This document shows, piece after piece, positions 29,799 through 38,751 of a stretch of 64,000 nt of DNA. This stretch comes from an uncultured Bacteroidales bacterium (GTDB lineage: Bacteria > Bacteroidota > Bacteroidia > Bacteroidales > UBA932), in assembly GCA_947588835.1 (NCBI GenBank), contig CANPZS010000003.1, positions 20,497 through 84,496 of the forward strand, written 5' to 3'. Under the pieces are notes generated by a model that saw nothing but the letters and a program-made list of their open reading frames with translations, was not told the origin of the DNA and searched no databases. A program made the position numbers and the translations under genes. The first letter of the stretch is position 1; every line of letters starts with the position of its first letter.

Positions 29799-31055
29799 CT
29801 ACCCGTAAAAGGCATCTTTGATCATGTCCACGGAGTCGAGCAGTTCCCAGCCGAAGAACTGAACTTCCTTCTCGACGGGCTTGCCGTTCTCCATCACGGT
29901 TACGGCCCGGCGGTAAGGCTTGCGCCCCATGTGGCCATAAGCCGCCGTAGGCTCGTAGATGGGGTTCTTGAGTCCGAACTTCTCTATGATTTTGGCGGGA
30001 CGGAGGTCGAACAGTCCGCCTATCTTGGCGGCGATAGCGGCGTCATCCATGCCGTTGTGCGATGTTCCGTAGGTGTTTACGAATATGCTGACCGGCCTGG
30101 CGATGCCTATCGCATAGGAAATCTGCACCAGCATTTCATCGGCTATCCCAGCCGCAACCATGTTCTTGGCTATGTAGCGCGCGGCGTATGCTCCGCTCCT
30201 GTCCACCTTGGAGGCATCCTTGCCCGAAAAAGAGCCGCCGCCGTGCGCACCCTTGCCGCCGTAGGTGTCGACTATTATCTTGCGGCCGGTCAGTCCCGTA
30301 TCCCCGTGCGGGCCGCCTATGACGAATTTGCCGGTAGGATTGACGTGCAGGATGAAGTCGTCCCTGAACAGCGCCGCAGTATCTGCCGGCAGCGTAGATT
30401 TCAGCTTGGGCAGCAATATGTTGCGCACGTCGTTGGCGATGCGTTCGTGCATGGCCTTGTCCGTGGCGAATTCATCGTGCTGGGTGGATATTACTATGGT
30501 GTGGATGCGCACCGGCCTGCCCGTCTTTCCGTCATATTCTATGGTGAACTGCGACTTGGCGTCGGGACGCAGGTACGGCATCAGCTGCGGTTCGTTGCGG
30601 CGGATGTCCGCCAGAATCATCAGGGCACGATGCGAAAGATAAAGCGGCAGCGGCATGTATTCCTCCGTATCACGGCAGGCATAGCCGAACATCATGCCCT
30701 GGTCCCCGGCTCCCTGTTCGTCGGCGTCGCCCCTCACCACTCCGCGGTTGATGTCCGGGCTTTGCTCGTGCAGGGCCGAAAGGACGCCGCAAGAATTGCC
30801 GTCGAACATATATTCCGCCTTGTCGTATCCTATCCTGTTGATCACCCGGCGCACGGTGCCCTGTATGTCGACATACGCGTCCGAAAGCACCTCGCCCATC
30901 ACTACGACCATGCCGGTGCTGCAGAAGGTTTCGCAGGCGACTTTGGACTCGGGGTCCCTGCGCAGAAATTCATCGAGTATGGCATCCGATATCTGGTCCG
31001 CCACTTTATCCGGATGTCCCTCGGACACAGATTCTGAAGTGAACAAATAATTCAT
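29799..31055 (-). CDS. metK: S-adenosylmethionine synthetase
   Basis: 418 residues. All MetK marks are present: SESVSEGHPDKVADQISDAI, GAGDQGMMFGYA, GGPHGDTGLTGRKIIVDTYG and GGGSFSGKDASKVDRSGAY. It makes SAM from methionine and ATP in the cytosol and is normally essential. It is longer than E. coli MetK (384) by small insertions, as in other Bacteroidetes. Unusually, it sits between the two arms of the receptor inverted repeat, together with the invertase. It is co-directional with receptor A, 198 bp from that receptor's start, with no strong terminator between. Confidence 0.96.
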   Translation of the reverse strand: MNYLFTSESVSEGHPDKVADQISDAILDEFLRRDPESKVACETFCSTGMVVVMGEVLSDAYVDIQGTVRRVINRIGYDKAEYMFDGNSCGVLSALHEQSPDINRGVVRGDADEQGAGDQGMMFGYACRDTEEYMPLPLYLSHRALMILADIRRNEPQLMPYLRPDAKSQFTIEYDGKTGRPVRIHTIVISTQHDEFATDKAMHERIANDVRNILLPKLKSTLPADTAALFRDDFILHVNPTGKFVIGGPHGDTGLTGRKIIVDTYGGKGAHGGGSFSGKDASKVDRSGAYAARYIAKNMVAAGIADEMLVQISYAIGIARPVSIFVNTYGTSHNGMDDAAIAAKIGGLFDLRPAKIIEKFGLKNPIYEPTAAYGHMGRKPYRRAVTVMENGKPVEKEVQFFGWELLDSVDMIKDAFYG

Positions 31056-31072
31056 GGCAATGCATCATTATT

Positions 31073-31098
31073 AAAAAGCTCCGCAGGAATGCGGAGCT
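31073..31098 (-). terminator. Hairpin plus T-run between the invertase and metK
   Basis: On the minus strand a perfect 9-bp stem (AGCTCCGCA, loop of 4, TGCGGAGCT) runs into TTTTT. It lies 18-43 bp before the metK ATG and 125 bp after the invertase stop. It can end the invertase transcript; if the metK promoter is further upstream it would act as an attenuator. Confidence 0.7.
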
Positions 31099-31222
31099 AA
31101 AACTACAATAATATAATTTTTAGCATTTTTTTGTGTGGTTGCAAGCAGCCAAATCTATCCACATTCTTTTCGACGGCAAATATAGCCATTCCTTCCCTAC
31201 AAAACAAATTGAAGCGGGCGCG

Positions 31223-31822
31223 TCACATGAAAGTTTTTATGAAACGGTGCACCGTGCTCCTGTCCACGCCGCATATGTCCGCGATGCGGCTTTTAGGCAC
31301 GCCGGACTGCAGCAGTTGCCTTATCTGCTCTCTTTTGGGATAAAGCTTGTACTTTGACGCATCGCTTTTCCGCCCCTTGGGCCGTCCGAGCACCTGTCCC
31401 TCGGCCTTTTTCCTGCAAAGGGCCTCCTTGGTCCGCTGGCTTATCAGGTTGCGTTCTATCTCAGCCGACAGCCCGAACGCAAACGCAAGCACCTTGCTCT
31501 GGATGTCCTCGCCGAGACGATACCCATCCTTCACCGTCCACACCCGGCAGCCTTTGGTCATGCACAGATTCAGAATCTCCATGATCATGAACAAATTGCG
31601 TCCGAGGCGCGACAGCTCGGCACATATTATAAGGTCGTCTTCGCCTACCCTGTCCAACAATTTCCCGAGCGCCCGCTTGGCGTACGCCGTCGTCCCGCTG
31701 ATGGTCTCCTCTATCCATCCGTCTATCGCAAGACCTTCCTTCCTGCAGAACTTCATAATTTCAAACCTTTGATTTTCAACAGTCTGTTTGTCACTGCTAA
31801 CTCTTATGTATCCGTAGATCAT
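31223..31822 (-). CDS. Mpi-family serine site-specific recombinase (DNA invertase)
   Basis: 199 residues from the ATG at 31822; a longer frame upstream runs through the promoter and repeat. The resolvase/invertase catalytic domain begins MIYGYIRVSSDKQTVENQRF with the nucleophile Ser in RVSS, and carries ELSRLGRNLFMIMEIL and ERNLISQRTKEAL. A C-terminal helix-turn-helix (SRIADICGVDRSTVHRFI) binds DNA. The length and the RxKGRKS linker fit the Bacteroides Mpi type, which inverts promoters of capsule and surface loci. It is divergent from receptor B, and its -7 box abuts the right arm of the inverted repeat. Confidence 0.93.
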   Translation of the reverse strand: MIYGYIRVSSDKQTVENQRFEIMKFCRKEGLAIDGWIEETISGTTAYAKRALGKLLDRVGEDDLIICAELSRLGRNLFMIMEILNLCMTKGCRVWTVKDGYRLGEDIQSKVLAFAFGLSAEIERNLISQRTKEALCRKKAEGQVLGRPKGRKSDASKYKLYPKREQIRQLLQSGVPKSRIADICGVDRSTVHRFIKTFM

Positions 31823-31848
31823 TGTATGACAATTTGTAATTAATGCGT

Positions 31849-31870
31849 CAAATATACGGTCGTATATTCG
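31849..31870. promoter_or_regulatory. Divergent overlapping -7 boxes and candidate crossover site
   Basis: AATATACGGTCGTATATT (31851-31868) is a palindrome with 7-bp arms around GGTC. Read leftward it contains TATATTTG (31856-31849), a perfect -7 box for the invertase; read rightward TATATTCG (31863-31870) is the -7 box of receptor B. The homology with the receptor A side begins exactly at its centre (31858). No TTTG lies at a good distance for either box. The two-fold symmetry and boundary make it a plausible invertase target. Confidence 0.5.
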
Positions 31871-32640
31871 CATCGCTTTTAGGTAGGAAGCTATTCAATT
31901 TCATATTTACCTTTATTTATATGAGACAAACACTCAAAAAAGTTATGCTCGCATTCATTACCATGTTTGCGGGCGTCGTTGCCTTTGCCCAGGTGACGAC
32001 ATCAACCCTCAGCGGCCGGGTAGCCGACAAGAACGGCGAGCCTGTCGCAGGAGCCGCGATCGTCGCGGTGCACACGCCTTCAGGCACGCAGTACTATGCC
32101 GTGACCAACGCCGAAGGCCGTTTCTCCATCAACGGTATGCGCACCGGCGGTCCCTACTCCGTCGAGGTAAGCTGCCTCGGCTTCAACAATGTCACCTACA
32201 CGGACATCACTCTCCAGCTCGCCGAAGCATATTTCCTCAACGCTTCGCTGTCGGATGACGCCGAGATGCTCAGCGAGGCCGTGGTCATCTCGACGGCTTC
32301 TTCCAAGTTCGCCACCGAGAAGACCGGCGCGGCTACCAACATCACCAGCAGGCAGATCACTTCGCTGCCCACCGTCAGCCGCAGCATCACGGACGTGACA
32401 CGTCTCTCTCCCTACGGAGGAAACGGCATGACCTTCGCAGGCGCCGACGGACGTACCGCCAACTTCACCGTGGACGGAGCCAACTTCAACAACAACTTCG
32501 GTCTGAGCGACGGCCTGCCCGGCGGCGGCAACCCGATCTCCATCGACGCCATCGAGGAAATGCAGGTAGTTATCTCGCCCTACGACGTCCGTCAGACCAA
32601 CTTCATAGGCGGCGGCGTGAACGCCATCACCAAGTCTGGC
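31858..32640. repeat. Right arm of the inverted repeat of about 780 bp
   Basis: Inverted copy of 28880-29663. It contains the leader and the first 240 codons of receptor B. Mismatches seen are few, for example A at 31872 against G in the other arm. The space between arms (29664-31857, about 2.2 kb) holds metK and the invertase. Confidence 0.85.
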
Positions 32641-35223
32641 ACCAACACTTTCAAGGGAACGGCTTACGTATATCATCAAAACGAGAACATACAGGGTGAC
32701 GCAGTGTACGGCGAACAGATTTCCGGCGCAAGGGCCAAGGACCGCACAACCACCTACGGATTCACTCTCGGCGGCCCTATCGTGAAGAATAAATTGTTCT
32801 TCTTTATCAACGCAGAAATGGTGAAAATACCCACCGTAGTAAACCGTTGGAGAGGTTCCGAGGACGGAGAAGCGGACGAGACCAATTATGTATCCCGTAC
32901 GAGTATTGAGGATCTACAGGCAGTTTCTGAATTCGTAAAGTCCAAATACGGCTACGACACGGGTTCCTGGACCGACTTCCCCGCCGACGAGAACAACACC
33001 AAGCTCCTCGCCCGCCTCGACTGGAACATCAGCGACAAGCATCATCTCGCTTTCCGCTATAACTACACGAACAATTTTTCATGGAGTTCTCCGAATGCTA
33101 CTTCTATGGACGGAGGCACACGTTCTGCCTATAGCCGTATGTCCTTGTATTCCATGTCATTCGCGAATTCGATGTATTCAATGAAGAATCTCGTGAGCAC
33201 GTTCTCTCTTGATCTAAACAGCCGACTGAGCGACAAACTTTCCAACCAGTTCCTCGCCACCTATTCCAAGCTTGACGATGTCCGCGGATCCAATTCCGAC
33301 GAATTCCCGTTCATTGACATCCTCGACGGTTCCGATGATGTGAACAACTATATGGCCCTCGGCTACGAACTTTTCACCTGGAATAATGCGGTGCACAATA
33401 CGGTATGGAACATCAAGGACGACCTCACTTATTATGCAGGGAATCATAAGATTACCGGAGGCGTCAGTGTGGAATACCAGATGGCAGACAACGCCTATAT
33501 GCGTAACGGTACGGGATATTACCGCTACAAATCCGTGGATGACTTCCTTCATGGCGAAACTCCCGAAGTCGTCTGCCTCACCTACGGATACGACGGTGAA
33601 ACCAATCCCGCCGCACGCGTGCAGTTCTACAAGGCTGGCATCTACGGCCAGGACGAATGGAATGCCAGCGACCGCTTCAAACTTACCGCCGGCCTGCGCA
33701 TCGACGGACTGTTCTTCAACAACAACGACCTGATGACCAACAACGCCATTCTCCAGCTCAACTATTATCCCAAGTCCTATGGAAACGCGGAAACGCATAT
33801 TGACACCGGCAAGTGGCCTTCCGCAGGCATTACCTTATCTCCTCGCATCGGCTTCAACTGGGACGTCCTCGGCGACAAGTCGCTCAAGGTACGCGGCGGT
33901 ACCGGACTCTTCTCCGGACGTCTCCCGCTCGTGTTCTTCACCAACATGCCCACCAACAGCGGTATGGTACAGTTCCAAGCCCAGATAAACAGCAAGGAAG
34001 CAGAAGAAAAAGGCTTTGACATGACAGCCTTTAAAGGAGGTCTCGTAACCGACGCCGACGGCAAAGCGACTATAAAAGCCTTATATGACAGACTCATCAG
34101 TCTCGGATATCCCGAAACAATATCTCCTGAAGACGGTGAAGTCCCTTCATCCATTTCCGCAGTGGATCCAAAATTCAAGATGCCGCAGGTATGGAAGACA
34201 TCCATTGCGGTGGATTATTCGTTCCCCACGTCATTCCCATTCTCCGTCACGGCAGAAGGAATATTCAACAAGACGATAAACGGCGTATCCGTTTCCGACT
34301 GGAGCATGCTGCCCGTAGAAGGATACACACATTGGAAAGGCGCGGACAACAGACCTATCTATCCATCCAACTTCCGCACCACTACCAAAGCATTCGTACT
34401 TGAGAACACATCCAAGGGCTATGGCTGGTCAGCCAGCGTCACTCTCAACGCCCATCCGATCGACGGCTTGGGACTCATGGCGGCATACACCCATACAGTA
34501 AGCAAAGAGGTGACCGGCATGCCCGGCTCGGTAGCCGAATCTGCATTCACTTATGTGCCCACAAGCCATGGTCCCAACTACATAAAGCTCCACAATTCGC
34601 AATATGTGACTCCGGATCGCTTTGTAGCATCAGCAACCATTGATGACAAGAGCAACAACCACTTCAGTGTCATCTACGAAACTTGGCGAGGCGGATACAG
34701 CTACTCTTATATGTTGGCGAACGACATGAACGGTGACGGATATGGCTATGACGCCCTTTATATTCCTACTGACGAGGAGGTATCCTCCAACCAGTTCCGC
34801 TTCGTCAGCAACGACGACGCCACCCGGTTCATGGACTATGTCCACAAGGACAAATACCTGAGCAGGCATCAGGGCCAATATGCTGAACCTTACAGTGTAT
34901 ACAACCCGTGGGTGCACAGAATAGATCTCAGTTACAAACACGATTTCAAAGTCAAGACTGGCGGCAGCACGAATATTCTCCAACTCAGTTTTGACCTAAA
35001 GAACCTGCTGAACCTGTTCAATTCGAGCTGGGGCGTAAGCAAGCAGATCAATCCTGATATCACCGAGGCCAGAATTCTCAAGTATGAAAATACCGATGCC
35101 GACGGTTACCCTGTATTCTCAACTCCTAAAAAAGTTAATGGGGACCTCAAGACATTCACTCCGGTCTATTCGCTTGGCCAATGCTGGTATGCCTCTGTCG
35201 GGATAAAATATATGTTCAACTAA
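31921..35223 (+). CDS. TonB-dependent receptor B (Oar-like)
   Basis: 1100 residues from the ATG at 31921, the same start as receptor A. Same order: signal peptide, carboxypeptidase-regulatory-like domain, plug, barrel ending VGIKYMFN. The N-terminal 250 residues almost equal receptor A. Further near-identical DNA blocks are around 32940-33060, 33853-33965 and 34765-34880. The stretches between them differ in protein and DNA and look lower in GC, mostly in barrel loops (for example MVKIPTVVNRWRGSEDG). This pattern points to exchange between alleles rather than simple duplication. Followed by lipoprotein B. Confidence 0.9.
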   Translation: MRQTLKKVMLAFITMFAGVVAFAQVTTSTLSGRVADKNGEPVAGAAIVAVHTPSGTQYYAVTNAEGRFSINGMRTGGPYSVEVSCLGFNNVTYTDITLQLAEAYFLNASLSDDAEMLSEAVVISTASSKFATEKTGAATNITSRQITSLPTVSRSITDVTRLSPYGGNGMTFAGADGRTANFTVDGANFNNNFGLSDGLPGGGNPISIDAIEEMQVVISPYDVRQTNFIGGGVNAITKSGTNTFKGTAYVYHQNENIQGDAVYGEQISGARAKDRTTTYGFTLGGPIVKNKLFFFINAEMVKIPTVVNRWRGSEDGEADETNYVSRTSIEDLQAVSEFVKSKYGYDTGSWTDFPADENNTKLLARLDWNISDKHHLAFRYNYTNNFSWSSPNATSMDGGTRSAYSRMSLYSMSFANSMYSMKNLVSTFSLDLNSRLSDKLSNQFLATYSKLDDVRGSNSDEFPFIDILDGSDDVNNYMALGYELFTWNNAVHNTVWNIKDDLTYYAGNHKITGGVSVEYQMADNAYMRNGTGYYRYKSVDDFLHGETPEVVCLTYGYDGETNPAARVQFYKAGIYGQDEWNASDRFKLTAGLRIDGLFFNNNDLMTNNAILQLNYYPKSYGNAETHIDTGKWPSAGITLSPRIGFNWDVLGDKSLKVRGGTGLFSGRLPLVFFTNMPTNSGMVQFQAQINSKEAEEKGFDMTAFKGGLVTDADGKATIKALYDRLISLGYPETISPEDGEVPSSISAVDPKFKMPQVWKTSIAVDYSFPTSFPFSVTAEGIFNKTINGVSVSDWSMLPVEGYTHWKGADNRPIYPSNFRTTTKAFVLENTSKGYGWSASVTLNAHPIDGLGLMAAYTHTVSKEVTGMPGSVAESAFTYVPTSHGPNYIKLHNSQYVTPDRFVASATIDDKSNNHFSVIYETWRGGYSYSYMLANDMNGDGYGYDALYIPTDEEVSSNQFRFVSNDDATRFMDYVHKDKYLSRHQGQYAEPYSVYNPWVHRIDLSYKHDFKVKTGGSTNILQLSFDLKNLLNLFNSSWGVSKQINPDITEARILKYENTDADGYPVFSTPKKVNGDLKTFTPVYSLGQCWYASVGIKYMFN

Positions 35224-35238
35224 TTGATTGAAAATCTT

Positions 35239-37098
35239 ATGAAAATCAAACACATATTCTTGATGGCGCTGGCAACCTCATGCTTGTTTGCAGGGTGCAC
35301 CAAAGACGAAATCGGGACGCAGTTCAACAATCTCACGGTTGACAACAATTATCTCACCATCGGGATGGAGGGCGGCCGGCTTGAACTTAACGTGACGGCT
35401 ACCGAAGCTTGGCAATTCGTCATTGATGAAAATTGGCCTCTGGAGTTTTCTTTCAACAAGGACGCCGCCGGCAAAACGATAAAGGCAAAGCACGACAAAC
35501 ATGGGAATTGCATCAACGACGAGGCAGATATCAAGTCCAAAACGCCAAGTTGGCTTGATGAACCGTCCGTCATGAGCGGCCAGGCCGGGACCACCAAAGT
35601 GGTTTTCGACATTCCGTCTACGGAATACGGGCGGGAGATTGAGATATCGCTCTATGCCGGTGACAGCAGACAATTCGTCAGAATACGTCAGGGTAGTATG
35701 GTTCCTGAGCTTGCCACGGCCGAACAAGTTATCGCCGGGCCGGACGGCAAGACCTATACGGTCACGGGGGTATGCCAGTCCATTACGAATACTTTATATG
35801 GCAACTGGATTATAGCCGATGCGACAGGAAGTTTTACAATCTATGGTACGCTTGACAAGGACGGAAAACCACAAAATTTCACAAGCCTTGGAATAGAGGT
35901 CGGCGACATCATTACTGTACAAGGGCCGAAAACCACCTATGGTGGTTCAACGGTAGAGCTGGTTGATGTGACCGTTCTCAACATCGAAAAGTCCCTTCTG
36001 AAACAAATTGATGAGGCTTCGACGATGGTCGTAAATGAAAACGGCGAGGATGTAAAGATTAGGTTTGCATATAAAGGAAGCGGTGTGTATGCAACGGTAG
36101 ATGAAGACTGCCAGGGCTGGGTTTCCTATATGGATACGGAATTTATTCCGGGCAAAGTTACGATCTTCGAAAAAAATCCTGCCGATACGGCGATTGTGAC
36201 GCTTCGGGTTGCACCGCTTGAGGATGCAGCGGTAACAGAACGGGAAGGAGTTGTCAAGTTCAAATCTTCTCTCCTGGGTGAAGAAGACGAAGTGGTTCAA
36301 ACCACCGTTGAGCTCACCATTCAGCAATTCGCCAGTGCCCGTCCCGGTACCCTTGAGACACCCTTCACGGTCGCTGAGGCCATCGAATACGTCACGGCTC
36401 TCGGCGGCGAGACCACGACGGACTTCTACGTCAAGGGCATCGTGTCCAAGTTCGCCGACAAAGGCGAGTTTGATGCCACAAAATATGGCAACGGCACGTT
36501 CTTCATCTCGGACGACGGCGTCTACCATAATGACAAGACGCTCGATTTCGAGGCATACCGCGTGTCCTGGCTCGGCAACCAAAAGTGGGTGGCTGGCAAC
36601 AAGCAGCCGGCTGTCGGCGACGAGGTGATTCTGTGCGGTCATTTGACGGTTTATTCAGATGGCACCCCCGAGACTGCAAGCGGGGCCTATGTCTACAGCG
36701 TGAACGGCCTGACGGACGAAAACCACGGCTGGGGCACGCTCGAGGATCCATTCACTACACTGGGAGCCGTCACTGTCGCCAATGCGTTAGGGTCAGGTGT
36801 CACGAGCCAAAAGCCTTACTATATCGCAGGCAAGGTTTCCAAGGTTGTCGAGCTCAGCACAGACCACGGCAACGCTACCTTCTATATTTCGGAAGACGGC
36901 GTCTACCACAACGACAAATCCATGGATTTCGAAGCATACCGCGTGCGGTACTTAGGTAACCGAGCGTTGCAGGAGGGGGACACCATTAAGGAGGGCGACG
37001 ACGTGATCGTCTGCGGCCAGCTCACCCTTTACAACGAAACGGCCGAGACTGCGAGCGGCAAGGCCTATGTCTACAGTCTGAACGGAAAGACAGAGTAA
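35239..37098 (+). CDS. DUF6359-like OB-fold repeat lipoprotein, receptor partner B
   Basis: 619 residues from the ATG at 35239; a TTG five codons earlier precedes the signal peptide and is rejected. Lipoprotein signal MKIKHIFLMALATSCLFAGC (Cys20). Residues 30-155 form a BACON-like region with an insertion absent from partner A (residues about 60-110). OB-like modules then follow in the same order as in partner A, the last two at about 375-495 and 500-619 (FYVKGIVSKFADKGEF, YYIAGKVSKVVE). The C-terminal repeats share long near-identical stretches with partner A, while the N-terminal half is divergent. It is 15 bp after receptor B. Confidence 0.82.
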   Translation: MKIKHIFLMALATSCLFAGCTKDEIGTQFNNLTVDNNYLTIGMEGGRLELNVTATEAWQFVIDENWPLEFSFNKDAAGKTIKAKHDKHGNCINDEADIKSKTPSWLDEPSVMSGQAGTTKVVFDIPSTEYGREIEISLYAGDSRQFVRIRQGSMVPELATAEQVIAGPDGKTYTVTGVCQSITNTLYGNWIIADATGSFTIYGTLDKDGKPQNFTSLGIEVGDIITVQGPKTTYGGSTVELVDVTVLNIEKSLLKQIDEASTMVVNENGEDVKIRFAYKGSGVYATVDEDCQGWVSYMDTEFIPGKVTIFEKNPADTAIVTLRVAPLEDAAVTEREGVVKFKSSLLGEEDEVVQTTVELTIQQFASARPGTLETPFTVAEAIEYVTALGGETTTDFYVKGIVSKFADKGEFDATKYGNGTFFISDDGVYHNDKTLDFEAYRVSWLGNQKWVAGNKQPAVGDEVILCGHLTVYSDGTPETASGAYVYSVNGLTDENHGWGTLEDPFTTLGAVTVANALGSGVTSQKPYYIAGKVSKVVELSTDHGNATFYISEDGVYHNDKSMDFEAYRVRYLGNRALQEGDTIKEGDDVIVCGQLTLYNETAETASGKAYVYSLNGKTE

Positions 37099-37126
37099 AG
37101 CCCACGAGGCTTTGACCTGCATTTGC

Positions 37127-37158
37127 AAGGGGGTTGGCCCGCGGGGCCGACCCCCTTT
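37127..37158 (+). terminator. Rho-independent terminator of receptor/lipoprotein pair B
   Basis: A 14-bp stem (AAGGGGGTTGGCCC, loop GCG, GGGCCGACCCCCTT, one G-U pair) runs into TTTT, 28 bp after the lipoprotein B stop. The 236 bp that follow hold only an imperfect hairpin at 37190-37221 and no gene that I can see. Confidence 0.8.
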
Positions 37159-37394
37159 TGCGTTTGGTTTCTTCCCGAAAAAAACTAAACCCGATAGCTT
37201 GACAAGTCAGGGGCTACCGGGAATCAACAATGCGAAAATAGTGTTTTTTTTGATTAATGCAAATGAGATATTCTGAATATCAGTCAATATTATCACAAGA
37301 CCGCCTGCATCGCTATTATACGGCTTGCAATGGTGACACAAGAAAGACGATGACGCTCTAAAGATGCAGGGCATTGTCCGGCCTGCGGCAGCCG

Positions 37395-38546
37395 TTATTT
37401 CTTTATCAGCCGGAGTGCCCAGCCGGCCAAGGGATTGGGAATGCAGTATAGCCCGCCGTTTTCCTGCATGTTGTTCATCGAAAAACGGATTCGGCGCTCA
37501 GGGTTGTATTTTTCCGTATAAACGGAAAGGCTCCGGCCGGAGGTGTTTCCCTCAGCTTTTACTTCTATCGGCACAGCCGCTCCGTCCACATCGATGAGGA
37601 ATTCGATTTCCGCCCTTCCTTCCGAAACCCAATAGAAAGGCTTTTCGCCGTCCAGTTGCGGCAGCAGGGCCTGCAGGACGACATTCTCGGCCATTGCACC
37701 CTTGAACTCCGTATAGCCTGCATTCCGGTTCTGTATCACGTCCGCCCTGACTCCGGCCAGACGGCGGAGCATGCCGCAATCGCAGGCGTAGAGTTTGAAA
37801 GCCTCACGGTCTTCGTAGCCGCCGAGCGGTATGCCAGGCTTGGAGACATTGAAAATCTGATATACCAGGCCGGCATCGGCCAGCCACGCAATGGCGGATT
37901 CATAGTCCCTGGCCCTCGCTCCGGTACGGACGACGCGATAGATGAATTTCCTGTTTTCCTTGCTGAGCTGGGCAGGCAAGCTGCGCCAGACAGCGCGGAT
38001 ACGGGTCACTCCCTGCGGCTCCGCATATTTGGAAAAATCAACCTCGTCCAAATTCAAGATGTCCTGAAGGGCGGCGTCAATCTCGGCCATCCCCGCACCG
38101 TCCAGCATCAAGGATGCGCTCTCCGGCATTCCCCCGCAAATCTGATAGCGCCTGAATTCGGAAACGAGTCTGTTGAATATGACGACTGGAATGCACTCCG
38201 GCCCGTCTATACTGTCAACATATTCGAAAACTGACGGATCGGACATACGAAGGAATTCCCTGAACGTGACCGGATACATGTCAATCTTGTTCACCTTCCC
38301 TACCGGTACTTTCATCCGCTTGCGTCTGACTGCGACCCCGAGCAGCGACCCGGCTGCGATGATGTGGTAATCCGGAGCGTCTTCGCAGAAATATTTGAGG
38401 GCGTTGAAGACATCTTCGCTTTCCTGTATTTCGTCGAAGAAGACAAGTGTCCTGCCAGGCAGGAGCGGCACGTCGCTGTAGGCCTGCAGTTCTTTGATTA
38501 CGCGGGCCGGCTCTTTGGAAATCCGGATATCCCGTCTGATTTCCAT
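37395..38546 (-). pseudogene. DUF4143 AAA ATPase lacking the N-terminal P-loop
   Basis: 383 residues from the ATG at 38546. The frame holds Walker B (TLVFFDEIQES), the sensor segment YHIIAAGSLLGVAV and the C-terminal DUF4143 nuclease-like part (AEIEFLIDVDGAAVPIEVKAEG). The Walker A motif and about 70 residues that should precede it are missing, and no trace is found in the upstream DNA in any minus frame. It therefore cannot bind ATP normally and is probably a decayed gene. It still has a -7 box and an 11-bp inverted repeat in its leader, so a truncated product may be made. Related proteins lie in defence or toxin-like loci; their function is not settled. Confidence 0.75.
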
Positions 38547-38553
38547 AAATACA

Positions 38554-38612
38554 CAAATAAGTGCCGAAATATGTGCAACGACAACACTTTTCTGCACTTA
38601 TTTGCAAATATA
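38554..38612 (-). promoter_or_regulatory. Promoter and inverted repeat before the truncated ATPase
   Basis: On the minus strand TATATTTG (38612-38605) is a perfect -7 box. An 11-bp inverted repeat, CAAATAAGTGC (38554-38564) and GCACTTATTTG (38594-38604), spans the transcript start and leader and may be an operator. Confidence 0.45.
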
Positions 38613-38751
38613 GCGGATTTTGCCAAAATGCCAAGATTGTCCGCAGCGTTTTTTTTCAATTTGCCCTCAAAGAAGATCGGGCGCACTGACTTTTGAGCAA
38701 AATCAATGACAGATTTGAGTAAAATCTTTTCAAGATTTGAACATTTTTGAT

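Noticed and set aside
31056..31222. A SAM-sensing riboswitch before metK
   Set aside because: Only one short hairpin is visible; none of the multi-helix cores of known SAM riboswitches can be traced in the 166 bp.
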